In this document: positions 1-5,754 of the stretch, one piece after another | Position numbering within the stretch: the stretch's first letter is position 1 | Layout: every line of letters starts with the position of its first letter | Assembly (NCBI GenBank): GCA_002358875.1 | Contig: DEPS01000166.1 | Location: forward strand, 1-5,754 | Source of the DNA: Lachnospiraceae bacterium UBA3386 | GTDB taxonomy: Bacteria > Bacillota > Clostridia > Lachnospirales > Lachnospiraceae | Reading direction: 5' to 3' | Length of the DNA: 5,754 nt | Notes under the pieces: generated by a model | Databases searched by the model: none | Told to the model about the DNA's origin: nothing | What the model saw: only the letters and a program-made list of their open reading frames with translations | Made by a program: the position numbers and the translations under genes

Positions 1-1163
1 TCAAACGGCGCGAGCCTTGCCCCGCAGGAAATCAGGATACTTTTCGCAGTTTTGCCCGCAGCTAATTTAAAGCGCTTATATTGGCGGACTGCGAAGTGCT
101 CCGGCTCCTCAGCCTCCAGTTCTTCGAAGAGCAGATCAACTGCATTCTTAAAGGTTTCGTCCTCTTCACGGGTCTCTGAAGCATTGATAAACTCCAGCAG
201 CGTTGAGAAGTTCTGTTCCTCCTCCGGTGCCTCATACCAGATGTAACCGATCAGGGCGCAGTAGAGCAGTCGCTCCGCTTTGGTCCAAAAATCTTCGGAG
301 GACTTTTCTCCCTCTCCTTTTGTATTGACCATGATCGTGTTTACCAGCTTCAGGATGTCTTTCTCAGAACGGATGTATTGGAAGGGATTGTAGCGCATGC
401 TTTTGCGGAAATTTATGGTGTTCAGGGTTTTGATGACGTAGCCTCCGCGCCTTACCAGGAGGGTTCCCACTTCATCGAGGACCGTACCCTTTGGATCTGT
501 AACCACGAATGAGACCGGGTAGGTTGCGCTTTCACACTGCATCAGATTCGGCTTGACATACCCTCTTGTTTTGCCGGAACCGGATCCGCCAATGACGATG
601 ACATTCTTGTTCCTGGCGTATTTGGGATTCTTCGGGCGGGAGCTCATGGTCAGCCGTTCAGTCTTAGTCAGCAGGATGTTGTTCTCAAATACCGGATCAA
701 TGAAAGGCGCAATGTCCTTTGGAGTTCCCCATCTGGCTGAGCCATATTCCTCTCCCTGGCGGAACTTTTTCGCGTTATTCTTCCTGTAAAGGAGAAACGC
801 ATAGAGTACAGCCGCGCCTGCAAGACCTGTAGCCATGTCGGTCGGATGCAGGCTCGGAAGTGGACTCCTGAAAGCGTACTGGAAATTCATCAGTAGAGTG
901 ATGGTCTTCTCGACCGCCGTATTGCCCCGGCAGTGCCGATAAAGCCAGGAGCCCTTTTCAACAAAATAAAAAAAGAGGACATAGGGTAGTGTCCTCAGGA
1001 TCATTACGCCCATGTCCTCTTTGATTCTTTCCCTGGCCGCTTCTCTGAACCGGCCAAAAATTTTTTTTAATATATTTGCTCGATCATTGAGAGGCCTGCT
1101 TTCATCCGACCTCTTATTATTCCCTTTTCTTTTCATCTTTTCCTTCACTTGGGTATTGTTCAC
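1..1163 (-). CDS. virD4: VirD4/TraG-type conjugative coupling protein, N-terminal part (cut by left edge)
   Basis: This is a type IV coupling protein: an inner-membrane ATPase that brings the relaxase-DNA complex to the conjugation channel. The frame is open from the left edge with no stop. Counting from the GTG at 1163, about 387 residues are present of roughly 600 usual for the family. A basic N-terminus is followed by two membrane segments (about 51-70 and 109-128). Next come the family signature KKFRQGEEYGSARWGTP, the Walker A motif GGSGSGKT (192-199) and VVTDPKG (220-226). NPFQYIRSEKDILKLVN and the region ending KSILISCGARLAPF also match the CD1115-type VirD4 of Clostridia ICEs. Walker B lies outside the window. 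The start is uncertain: GTG 1163 has GGAGG 10 nt upstream, ATG 1136 has AAGGA 4 nt upstream, and ATG 1208 has no clear site. No stop or frameshift was seen. It probably belongs to the pcfB operon, now separated from it by the MATE/GH3 pair. Confidence 0.95.
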   Translation of the reverse strand, partial: MNNTQVKEKMKRKGNNKRSDESRPLNDRANILKKIFGRFREAARERIKEDMGVMILRTLPYVLFFYFVEKGSWLYRHCRGNTAVEKTITLLMNFQYAFRSPLPSLHPTDMATGLAGAAVLYAFLLYRKNNAKKFRQGEEYGSARWGTPKDIAPFIDPVFENNILLTKTERLTMSSRPKNPKYARNKNVIVIGGSGSGKTRGYVKPNLMQCESATYPVSFVVTDPKGTVLDEVGTLLVRRGGYVIKTLNTINFRKSMRYNPFQYIRSEKDILKLVNTIMVNTKGEGEKSSEDFWTKAERLLYCALIGYIWYEAPEEEQNFSTLLEFINASETREEDETFKNAVDLLFEELEAEEPEHFAVRQYKRFKLAAGKTAKSILISCGARLAPF

Positions 1164-1173
1164 TATACAACAT

Positions 1174-1178
1174 CCTCC
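1174..1178 (-). promoter_or_regulatory. Ribosome binding site GGAGG before virD4
   Basis: A perfect GGAGG lies 10 nt before the GTG at 1163. The spacing is slightly long but usable, and it is the best Shine-Dalgarno match in front of any in-frame start of virD4. It is the reason for preferring GTG 1163 over ATG 1136 and ATG 1208. If ATG 1136 is used instead, the relevant site is AAGGA at 1141-1145. Confidence 0.5.
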
Positions 1179-1246
1179 GCATTTCTTAACGCAACAGCCC
1201 CCTTTCATTATGGATGGCACCAGTTCGGCAATAACAGGAGTTTTTC

Positions 1247-2974
1247 CTAAAATGATTTTTCCTCCAGTCCCGTAAAAAACCGAATCAGTTCCGGTGTAGT
1301 GAGGATATGGACAGGCTTTAATTGATTTTCGGAAATCCCTGTTTTATACATTTTAATTTCCCGGTATAACTGGAATGACTGACTTTGAAGGAAAACAAGC
1401 TTTGGCATTCCCAGAATATTATCGCCAAAGTAATCCGAATAAGAATTGCTGGCTCTCTTCAGCTCCTGCTGTAAAATCTCTATGCATTCATCATGTCGCT
1501 CGTGGGGCACCGGCTCATCAGGTTCCAGTAAAATGGCGTATCGCACCGGTGTAACATCCCGGTCAGGATACATACAATAGTCAATGATGTTGATGCCTGT
1601 TCTGCGCTCAAACCCTTTAATTGCAGAAAAAAGGTGATCTTCTGTAAAGTGCTCACCTACAATGGAAATGACATTCTTTGTCCTGTATTGGAAAGTAATC
1701 ATGGGTGACTCATTGTAAAAACCTGTGACGCGAACGACATCACCCATTCTGTATCGATAGAGGCCTGATTGATTGGTAATCACCAGTTCGTAATCTCTTC
1801 CTTCCTGGACTTCGTCCATGAGGAGTGTTGCAGGCTCTGAATTTTCATCCTTTCCTGCCTGGTCGTCAATCGGGATGAATTCAAAGAAACAGGTATCCGG
1901 CGTCATCACATAGTACTGATCATGCGGATGCCTGGCTACCGCGAATGTGCCTTCAGAGGATGAGTATGCCGTGGTGTAATAGGGAATAGAACGTCCTGTA
2001 TACTTCTGTAACTTACGTGCATAGGAGCTGAAGTTGCCGGCCCAGATCATGGCGACAGAGGATAAATTTGGCCAGATTCGCCTGAGAATAGCGTGATCAA
2101 AGCCTTTGGAAAACTCTCTTTCAAGCTCATCAGCTCTCTCCGGATTGGGCTTTAGCCGAGCCTGAAGTGCATCCCGCATTGATTGGGGAATCTGGAGCGC
2201 AGGATCAATCTGACCTTTTCGGATATCTTCCACCAGATGAGGCCATTCAGCCAGTAAATAATTCACCAGATCTAAAAGAATTGGAATATAGGGGCCGGTG
2301 ATAATGGTTACGTTTCGTTCCGACAGGGCATAAAAAGCATGAAGATACTTGGGGTTCGTCATATCTTCGGAGCACATAACCTCCTTTGGCGTTGTCCGAA
2401 GGTATTGAAGAATGTCCAATACATCCTGATTGATGCAGGATGCAGAAATACATCCTGTCTGAGATCCGTCGGGCAGATTCTTTTTGAAAACATTCAAAAG
2501 TGTCAGGGAGAAACCGGCCGGTTCATCATGGAGCTTTGTATTCTGGTAATATTCTGAGATGACAGCTTTGGTGATAGAACTGGCGTAGTCTACAAAGGTT
2601 TGGATTCCACGATCACTCACGGGAAGATACTTCGATGCTCCGGTTGTTCCCCCGGTGATGGCATAATACGACACGGGATAGGATGTGAGCAGGTTTTTTT
2701 CGCCCTTCTCCATCATCCGCTGAATAGTGGTTTCGTAGTCATCATACGAGGACAGCGGGACCATTTTTCGATAGCAGTCCGGATCCGTAATTCTGGCGAA
2801 GCCGTACTTCTTTCCGAACTCGGTATCCTGATTATCCTTCACAATACGCATCAGAAGAGACTGATTGACATTTACCGCATCCTCACTGGCCTGATCCAGC
2901 CTGTGAAGAATTCTGAAGGATTTCACTTTCAGCTCTTTTGTCAGTTGTGCATTGATTCTCGTTCTTTCATCCAT
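1247..2974 (-). CDS. GH3-family acyl-adenylating (acyl acid amido synthetase-like) enzyme
   Basis: A 575-residue protein of the GH3 family, a branch of the ANL adenylating enzymes. Characterised plant members activate an acyl acid (auxin, jasmonate, benzoates) with ATP to the acyl-AMP and transfer it to an amino acid. The three nucleotide-binding motifs are present: TGGTTGASK (107-115) as motif 1, TTAYSSSEG (334-342) as motif 2, and GLYRYRMGDVVRVTGF (404-419) as motif 3 with the conserved Asp412. The C-terminal domain ends with a GISENQLKPVHIL segment (546-558) resembling the conserved end of plant GH3s, so the protein looks full length and active. No signal peptide or membrane segment was seen, so it is probably cytosolic. 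The ATG at 2974 has AGGAAGG 10 nt upstream (2985-2991) and follows the MATE stop by 22 bp, so the two genes are very likely co-transcribed. The acyl substrate and the amine acceptor cannot be read from the sequence. Confidence 0.93.
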   Translation of the reverse strand: MDERTRINAQLTKELKVKSFRILHRLDQASEDAVNVNQSLLMRIVKDNQDTEFGKKYGFARITDPDCYRKMVPLSSYDDYETTIQRMMEKGEKNLLTSYPVSYYAITGGTTGASKYLPVSDRGIQTFVDYASSITKAVISEYYQNTKLHDEPAGFSLTLLNVFKKNLPDGSQTGCISASCINQDVLDILQYLRTTPKEVMCSEDMTNPKYLHAFYALSERNVTIITGPYIPILLDLVNYLLAEWPHLVEDIRKGQIDPALQIPQSMRDALQARLKPNPERADELEREFSKGFDHAILRRIWPNLSSVAMIWAGNFSSYARKLQKYTGRSIPYYTTAYSSSEGTFAVARHPHDQYYVMTPDTCFFEFIPIDDQAGKDENSEPATLLMDEVQEGRDYELVITNQSGLYRYRMGDVVRVTGFYNESPMITFQYRTKNVISIVGEHFTEDHLFSAIKGFERRTGINIIDYCMYPDRDVTPVRYAILLEPDEPVPHERHDECIEILQQELKRASNSYSDYFGDNILGMPKLVFLQSQSFQLYREIKMYKTGISENQLKPVHILTTPELIRFFTGLEEKSF

Positions 2975-2996
2975 TCGTTCACGACCTTCCTATTAT

Positions 2997-4754
2997 TCAT
3001 TCGCCGACTTCAATCAGAAGATTGTTAAACTGCATAGTATTAACATATTCCATCTTGCGGGCCAGACTCTTCACAGCACGAATGCCGATGTGCTCTTCAG
3101 GACTGGAACACTCGAACAGGGATACATATTTCGTCGGATCAAACGGTACACAATCATCCCTGAAACGAAGAAGCCATCCGTCTTTCAAATGCTGCATTTT
3201 GATATCAATGCTGTGGGCCTTATTATCAGTAAAACCATATTGCAAGATGTTATTACCCATCTCCTCCACTACAAGCTGTAGAATCAAGGATATCCGGGAA
3301 GAGGCACCTTCCGCTTTGCAGATCCGCCCGACTTCTGTGGATATTTTTACGATTTCATCAGGACTTCTGCAGGACCAAGCCCATAAGGAGAGAACACCGG
3401 AACTGAAATCCTCAGGCAGCCGCATCATGGCCTCGAGAAGGTCTTTATTTTCTGCGCGGGTCAGATTCCAGAGTATGATAAAGAGCAATGACAGCGCCTG
3501 GCCTGTCAAAAATGAAAACCATACGCCGTGGATGCCCCAGAATCTACTCAATACGAATGCGGACAGCGCAATAAAGCCGAAATTGTTGAGAATTACATAG
3601 GGATAAGCAATGTTCAACAGATGCATGGACTGATAATAGGTCCTCCATATGACATTGAAGGAATACAAAATGATCGACATGCTGTAAATCCTGAATCCGG
3701 TGATAGCAAACTGAAGTGCTTCCTGATTGGAATGAAGAAAAAGCCGCATGAAAACCGGTGAGATCATAAACATGATGATACTTAAAGCGGCATTCAGCAC
3801 GAAAGCGGTTTTCATGGCTGTCCTGAGCATTTCTCTGATGGACTGCGCATCCTTTTCTCCGACGAACAGACTGTTCATTACATAAATGCTGTCTCCGATG
3901 CTGCTGCCCAGCATTATACAGATCAACGAAGCGGAATAAATTGCTGAAAAAGCGGATACCGCGTTCGCGCCTCCTGTGATCAACAGTATATGGTTCATGC
4001 AGAAATTCAAAGCACTTCGACAGAACTGCTGCAAGGCATCAGGCAAGCCATAGGAAAACAAAGACATTACCGTCTGAAGCTTTGGCTGGGCCTCACTCAG
4101 GGAGAACCTGAACATGGTGTCCTTTTTCCTGAAGTGCAGCAGAAGGATTATTGCTCCGATACAGTAGCTTATGGCCGTACAGAGCGCCATAAACAGCAAT
4201 CCCTTATGCAGAACCACTCCAACCAGCACGTCCAAAATAACATTGATGCCAGTCATAATACTTACAGCTCTGATCACCCGGCTTCTGTCACCGTCGATTT
4301 GCAAGATCGGTGTAAGAGCACGGCTCAACAAAAGGGCAGGAACGCACAGCGCGTAGCCGCGAATGTAATCGGCGGTCTCTCTCTCCAGTCCATTTCGGGC
4401 TCCTGAGAGGACAGCAAGCCTGTCTGCGTTCCCAAAGCAGATCAGAAGCACACTGACGCTGGTAATCATTGAAACCAAAATACATTGGGAAAAAATACGA
4501 TTTGAAGTTTTCGTATCTCCTCTGGCAACGGCTCTTCCGCATAATGCGGAAATGCCAGCGAAAAAAAAGGTGGATATACCGGAAATTACGGTCGCAATCG
4601 GTAGAGCAAAGCCATATGAAGCCATGGCTTCAGAGCCCAGGCATCCGCCGATGATGGCACCGTCCACAAAAACGCCCAGTTCCATGATCAGCATAGAGAA
4701 GAACTGGACAACCGTCGTATTGAAAAACATCTTGTTGATCAGTCTGTTGTTCAA
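2997..4754 (-). CDS. MATE-family efflux transporter fused to a C-terminal RsbW-like (HATPase_c_2) domain
   Basis: A 585-residue protein. Residues 1-435 are a hydrophobic multi-pass region typical of MATE exporters, which drive small molecules out with Na+ or H+. The N-terminal part (MELGVFVDGAIIGGCLGSEA, about 24-43) fits TM1 and the first loop of the family. Usual MATE proteins are about 450 residues; the extra ~130 residues (about 455-585) look like a GHKL ATPase of the RsbW/SpoIIAB anti-sigma kinase class. That part has an N-box VVEEMGNNILQYGF (495-508, with Asn502), a G1-like box DDCVPFDP (533-540), and a G2-like stretch EHIGIRAVKSLA (554-565). The G1 glycine is Cys535 and two G2 glycines are Glu554/His555, so nucleotide binding may be weakened. 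The start is TTG at 4754: GGAGG lies 9 nt upstream, an in-frame stop lies just beyond, and no better start is available. GH3 follows after 22 bp, suggesting that the transporter exports what GH3 makes. Confidence 0.93.
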   Translation of the reverse strand: MNNRLINKMFFNTTVVQFFSMLIMELGVFVDGAIIGGCLGSEAMASYGFALPIATVISGISTFFFAGISALCGRAVARGDTKTSNRIFSQCILVSMITSVSVLLICFGNADRLAVLSGARNGLERETADYIRGYALCVPALLLSRALTPILQIDGDRSRVIRAVSIMTGINVILDVLVGVVLHKGLLFMALCTAISYCIGAIILLLHFRKKDTMFRFSLSEAQPKLQTVMSLFSYGLPDALQQFCRSALNFCMNHILLITGGANAVSAFSAIYSASLICIMLGSSIGDSIYVMNSLFVGEKDAQSIREMLRTAMKTAFVLNAALSIIMFMISPVFMRLFLHSNQEALQFAITGFRIYSMSIILYSFNVIWRTYYQSMHLLNIAYPYVILNNFGFIALSAFVLSRFWGIHGVWFSFLTGQALSLLFIILWNLTRAENKDLLEAMMRLPEDFSSGVLSLWAWSCRSPDEIVKISTEVGRICKAEGASSRISLILQLVVEEMGNNILQYGFTDNKAHSIDIKMQHLKDGWLLRFRDDCVPFDPTKYVSLFECSSPEEHIGIRAVKSLARKMEYVNTMQFNNLLIEVGE

Positions 4755-4763
4755 TTTCCCATG

Positions 4764-4768
4764 CCTCC
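4764..4768 (-). promoter_or_regulatory. Ribosome binding site GGAGG that fixes the TTG start of the MATE gene
   Basis: GGAGG sits 9 nt before TTG 4754. The two nearby ATGs upstream are out of frame, and the frame is closed by a TGA eight codons before the TTG. The next in-frame Met is residue 9 (MFFNTT), which has no comparable site. The uncommon TTG start is therefore well supported. Confidence 0.75.
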
Positions 4769-4816
4769 GCTTTAATCATTCCAAAGATTCTAAACCGCTC
4801 GAAGGCCAATCAGCAT

Positions 4817-4846
4817 TTCCGTTCAGATTTTCTATTCTGAACAAAA
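4817..4846 (-). promoter_or_regulatory. Stem-loop / dyad in the MATE leader
   Basis: The arms GTTCAGA (4836-4842) and TCTGAAC (4821-4827) pair perfectly across an 8-nt A-rich loop. On the transcribed strand the stem can be extended by four more pairs, two of them G-U. It lies about 65 nt before the TTG start and downstream of the candidate promoter. It could be a leader RNA hairpin or a dyad operator for a dimeric repressor. No U-run follows, so it is not a simple terminator. Confidence 0.4.
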
Positions 4847-4875
4847 TCGTGATTATCTTCAAAGTTTGTACATAC

Positions 4876-4884
4876 AGTATATCA
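4876..4884 (-). promoter_or_regulatory. Candidate extended -10 promoter for the MATE-GH3 operon
   Basis: TGATATACT on the minus strand is an extended -10 (TGn followed by TATACT, one mismatch to TATAAT). The -35 position at 17-bp spacing (ATGTGA, 4899-4904) matches TTGACA at only three of six bases, which is tolerable for extended -10 promoters or activator-dependent ones. The predicted start near 4869 leaves a leader of about 115 nt. No stronger promoter was seen by eye in the gap. Confidence 0.4.
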
Positions 4885-4903
4885 CAATTGCAGGTATATC
4901 ACA
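4877..4903. repeat. Tandem 10-bp direct repeat GTATATCACA at 17-bp spacing
   Basis: GTATATCACA occurs identically at 4877-4886 and 4894-4903 (TGTGATATAC on the minus strand), 17 bp apart start to start. The left copy overlaps the candidate extended -10 and the right copy covers most of the -35 position. Such placement fits a repressor or activator binding site, or two alternative -10 elements (TGATATACT and TGATATACC). Confidence 0.5.
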
Positions 4904-4958
4904 TGACTGATCAGCAGCTGTTGGTCCGTATGGATTCTGAAGCAGCGTTTCACTGATT

Positions 4959-4977
4959 CAGGAATACCTTATTCCTG
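4959..4977. repeat. Compact 8-bp inverted repeat (stem-loop)
   Basis: CAGGAATA and TATTCCTG form a perfect 8-bp stem with a 3-nt loop (CCT on the plus strand, AGG on the minus strand). It lies about 100 bp downstream of the pcfB stop. No U-run follows on the minus strand, so it is at most a weak terminator or a 3'-end stabilising or processing hairpin of the pcfB transcript. Confidence 0.45.
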
Positions 4978-5073
4978 CAGTTGTCGGCTCCGGCCTCAAA
5001 ACATCATTGCATTTTCAGAACGCTTACACGCATTACAGCTGACTGCGGTCTTATATCAGGTTCCTGTCTTCGT

Positions 5074-5595
5074 TTATAAGGACGGTTCATGTGCCTTTTC
5101 GTGTGTTCTCTCACGCTCTCTGTGTTTTGCCTTGCGCTGCTGCGCAATGACATTCTGCAGCTTTTTCCGGATGGAAGGCCTTGCCTTCCGGTTCAGAGTG
5201 ACCCCTGTATATTCCCGAAACGCCGCCTGCATGACACTGACATCTCTTGCTTTGAAAAAGACCAGATAGCGTGGCGGGTCATGTGACTTATCCTTCATAA
5301 GGCTGAACTGCATACTGTATTTGCGGGCAATTTTCTCAAAGGACTTGATATTTTCATCAGAGATTTCAATGTTGGACAGTTCGCTTCCTTCTTTCATCAT
5401 TTTCCTCAGGGAAGTCTTCCCGGTCTGTGAAACCTGCTTCTGTTTCTCAGATGTTCCCTTGCCATCCCTGCCGTTTGATCCCCTGGTCGAAGTCTGGCGC
5501 AGGAACATTTTCATGGCATCTTTCAAGACCACTGCGGTCACTTTCGTTCCGCGTATGATCAGTGAAACGGTCTTTTCATTCATTTCTTCCTGCAT
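5074..5595 (-). CDS. pcfB: PcfB family (DUF3801) conjugation protein
   Basis: A complete 173-residue protein matching the PcfB/DUF3801 family of Gram-positive conjugative plasmids and ICEs, named after pCF10 PcfB. Family landmarks are the N-terminal MQEEMNEKTVSLIIRGTK, the block SNIEISDENIKSFEKIAR (74-91), PPRYLVFFKARD (107-118) with AAFREYTG just after, and a long basic tail (about 134-173) suited to nucleic acid or protein contacts. No signal peptide or membrane segment was seen. The family is linked to DNA transfer together with the VirD4 coupling protein, but its exact task is not settled. The ATG at 5595 has GGGAGG 7 nt upstream (5603-5608), an excellent site; Met5 is a weaker alternative. 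In related elements virD4 follows closely; here the MATE/GH3 pair intervenes. The length and the RERERTHEKAHEPSL end look intact, so the insertion did not damage pcfB. Confidence 0.93.
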   Translation of the reverse strand: MQEEMNEKTVSLIIRGTKVTAVVLKDAMKMFLRQTSTRGSNGRDGKGTSEKQKQVSQTGKTSLRKMMKEGSELSNIEISDENIKSFEKIARKYSMQFSLMKDKSHDPPRYLVFFKARDVSVMQAAFREYTGVTLNRKARPSIRKKLQNVIAQQRKAKHRERERTHEKAHEPSL

Positions 5596-5646
5596 CTGTC
5601 ATCCTCCCGTCCATACTGGTAGTAATCATACCGAGATAAAACATCC

Positions 5647-5754
5647 TTACATGGAGCTTTTGAAGGAAGGGCATCTTTCGCCGTCCAAGCATCCTGTTTC
5701 GCATGGGCTTGGCGGGTCCTCTTCCCACCAATCAGGTTCCTCTTTCTCCCGGGC
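5647..5754 (-). CDS. C-terminal tail of an unidentified protein (cut by right edge)
   Basis: An open frame enters from the right edge and stops at 5647-5649, giving 35 residues: an acidic stretch EEPDWWEEDPPSP followed by a cysteine pattern CETGCLDGERCPSF. This looks like a genuine protein end, and the spacing to pcfB (51 bp) fits an operon. I do not recognise the family. A rival frame is also open across the same bases. It ends with YDYYQYGREDDRCRKK and its stop overlaps the start of pcfB by about 14 nt. With only about 100 bases the two cannot be separated with certainty; codon choice favours the one given here. Confidence 0.4.
   Translation of the reverse strand, partial: AREKEEPDWWEEDPPSPCETGCLDGERCPSFKSSM

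Larger units (their letters stand above)
4755..5073. other. Non-coding gap between pcfB and the MATE/GH3 unit
   Basis: About 320 bp without a convincing gene on either strand. It holds a candidate promoter with a tandem 10-bp repeat (4876-4903), a leader stem-loop (4817-4846), a compact 8-bp stem-loop (4959-4977), and a small CAGG-TT-CCTG inverted repeat just after the pcfB stop (5057-5066). No tRNA, recognisable riboswitch or intrinsic terminator with a U-run was seen. In related elements pcfB and virD4 are close together, so this gap was probably brought in with the MATE/GH3 genes. Confidence 0.6.

Noticed and set aside
1056..1068. Run of eight A followed by five T on the virD4 coding strand, considered as slippage site or terminator
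   Set aside because: It is in frame as Leu-Lys-Lys-Ile-Phe, has no GC stem before it, and the frame continues undisturbed. Phase variation cannot be judged from one sequence.
1164..1246. Intrinsic terminator between GH3 and virD4
   Set aside because: Only a weak AGGA/TCCT pair without a U-run follows the GH3 stop, so read-through into virD4 is more likely.
1012..1275. 87-codon plus-strand frame rich in Phe/Leu that could pass for a membrane peptide
   Set aside because: It is the reverse strand of the basic, A-rich virD4 N-terminus, which makes it look hydrophobic. It has no family resemblance or context.
3022..3600. 192-codon open frame on the plus strand
   Set aside because: It lies entirely antisense to the MATE gene, has no recognisable domain and an erratic composition, and is explained as a shadow of the real coding frame. 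The same holds for the plus-strand frames at 2600-3028, 3990-4406 and 4552-4956.
4755..5073. Possible riboswitch or tRNA in the intergenic gap
   Set aside because: No cloverleaf, T-loop, or known aptamer core was recognised; only short hairpins are present.
5055..5741. 11-bp repeat ATCAGGTTCCT at 5055-5065 and 5731-5741, considered as insertion-site duplication
   Set aside because: It does not flank the cassette, and a few 11-bp matches are expected by chance in a window this size.

Overview
The window looks like part of an integrative and conjugative element (ICE) of the Tn1549 / C. difficile CTn type from a gut Clostridia-like Firmicute, perhaps Lachnospiraceae. The evidence is a PcfB (DUF3801) protein and the N-terminal two thirds of a CD1115-type VirD4/TraG coupling protein, both recognised from their protein sequence, together with strong GGAGG-type ribosome binding sites. 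Species and element name cannot be read from the sequence. All real genes lie on the minus strand, so transcription runs from the right edge to the left edge.

Layout in the direction of transcription: (1) 5754-5647, probable C-terminal tail of an unidentified protein, cut by the window edge; (2) 5595-5074, pcfB, complete; (3) 5073-4755, a non-coding gap of about 320 bp with a possible promoter (extended -10 plus a tandem 10-bp repeat) and two stem-loops; (4) 4754-2997, a MATE-family multidrug/metabolite exporter with an extra C-terminal RsbW-like ATP-binding domain, starting at TTG; (5) 2974-1247, a full-length GH3-family acyl-adenylate/amido synthetase, 22 bp behind the MATE gene; (6) an 83-bp gap, then virD4 from about 1163 to the left edge, incomplete.

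In the related elements I know, pcfB is followed closely by virD4. Here a two-gene MATE/GH3 unit of about 3.5 kb, or about 3.9 kb with its flanks, sits between them on the same strand, with its own possible promoter and no visible terminator before virD4. The simplest reading is cargo placed inside the transfer operon. GH3 enzymes activate a carboxylic acid with ATP and usually join it to an amino acid, and MATE proteins export small molecules. The pair may therefore make and export (or detoxify) an acyl-amide, while the fused ATPase-like domain may regulate transport or signal. This pathway is inference; the domain assignments are well supported.

The most unusual points are the MATE-ATPase fusion, whose nucleotide-binding glycines are partly replaced, and the plant-hormone-type GH3 enzyme carried within a conjugation operon.
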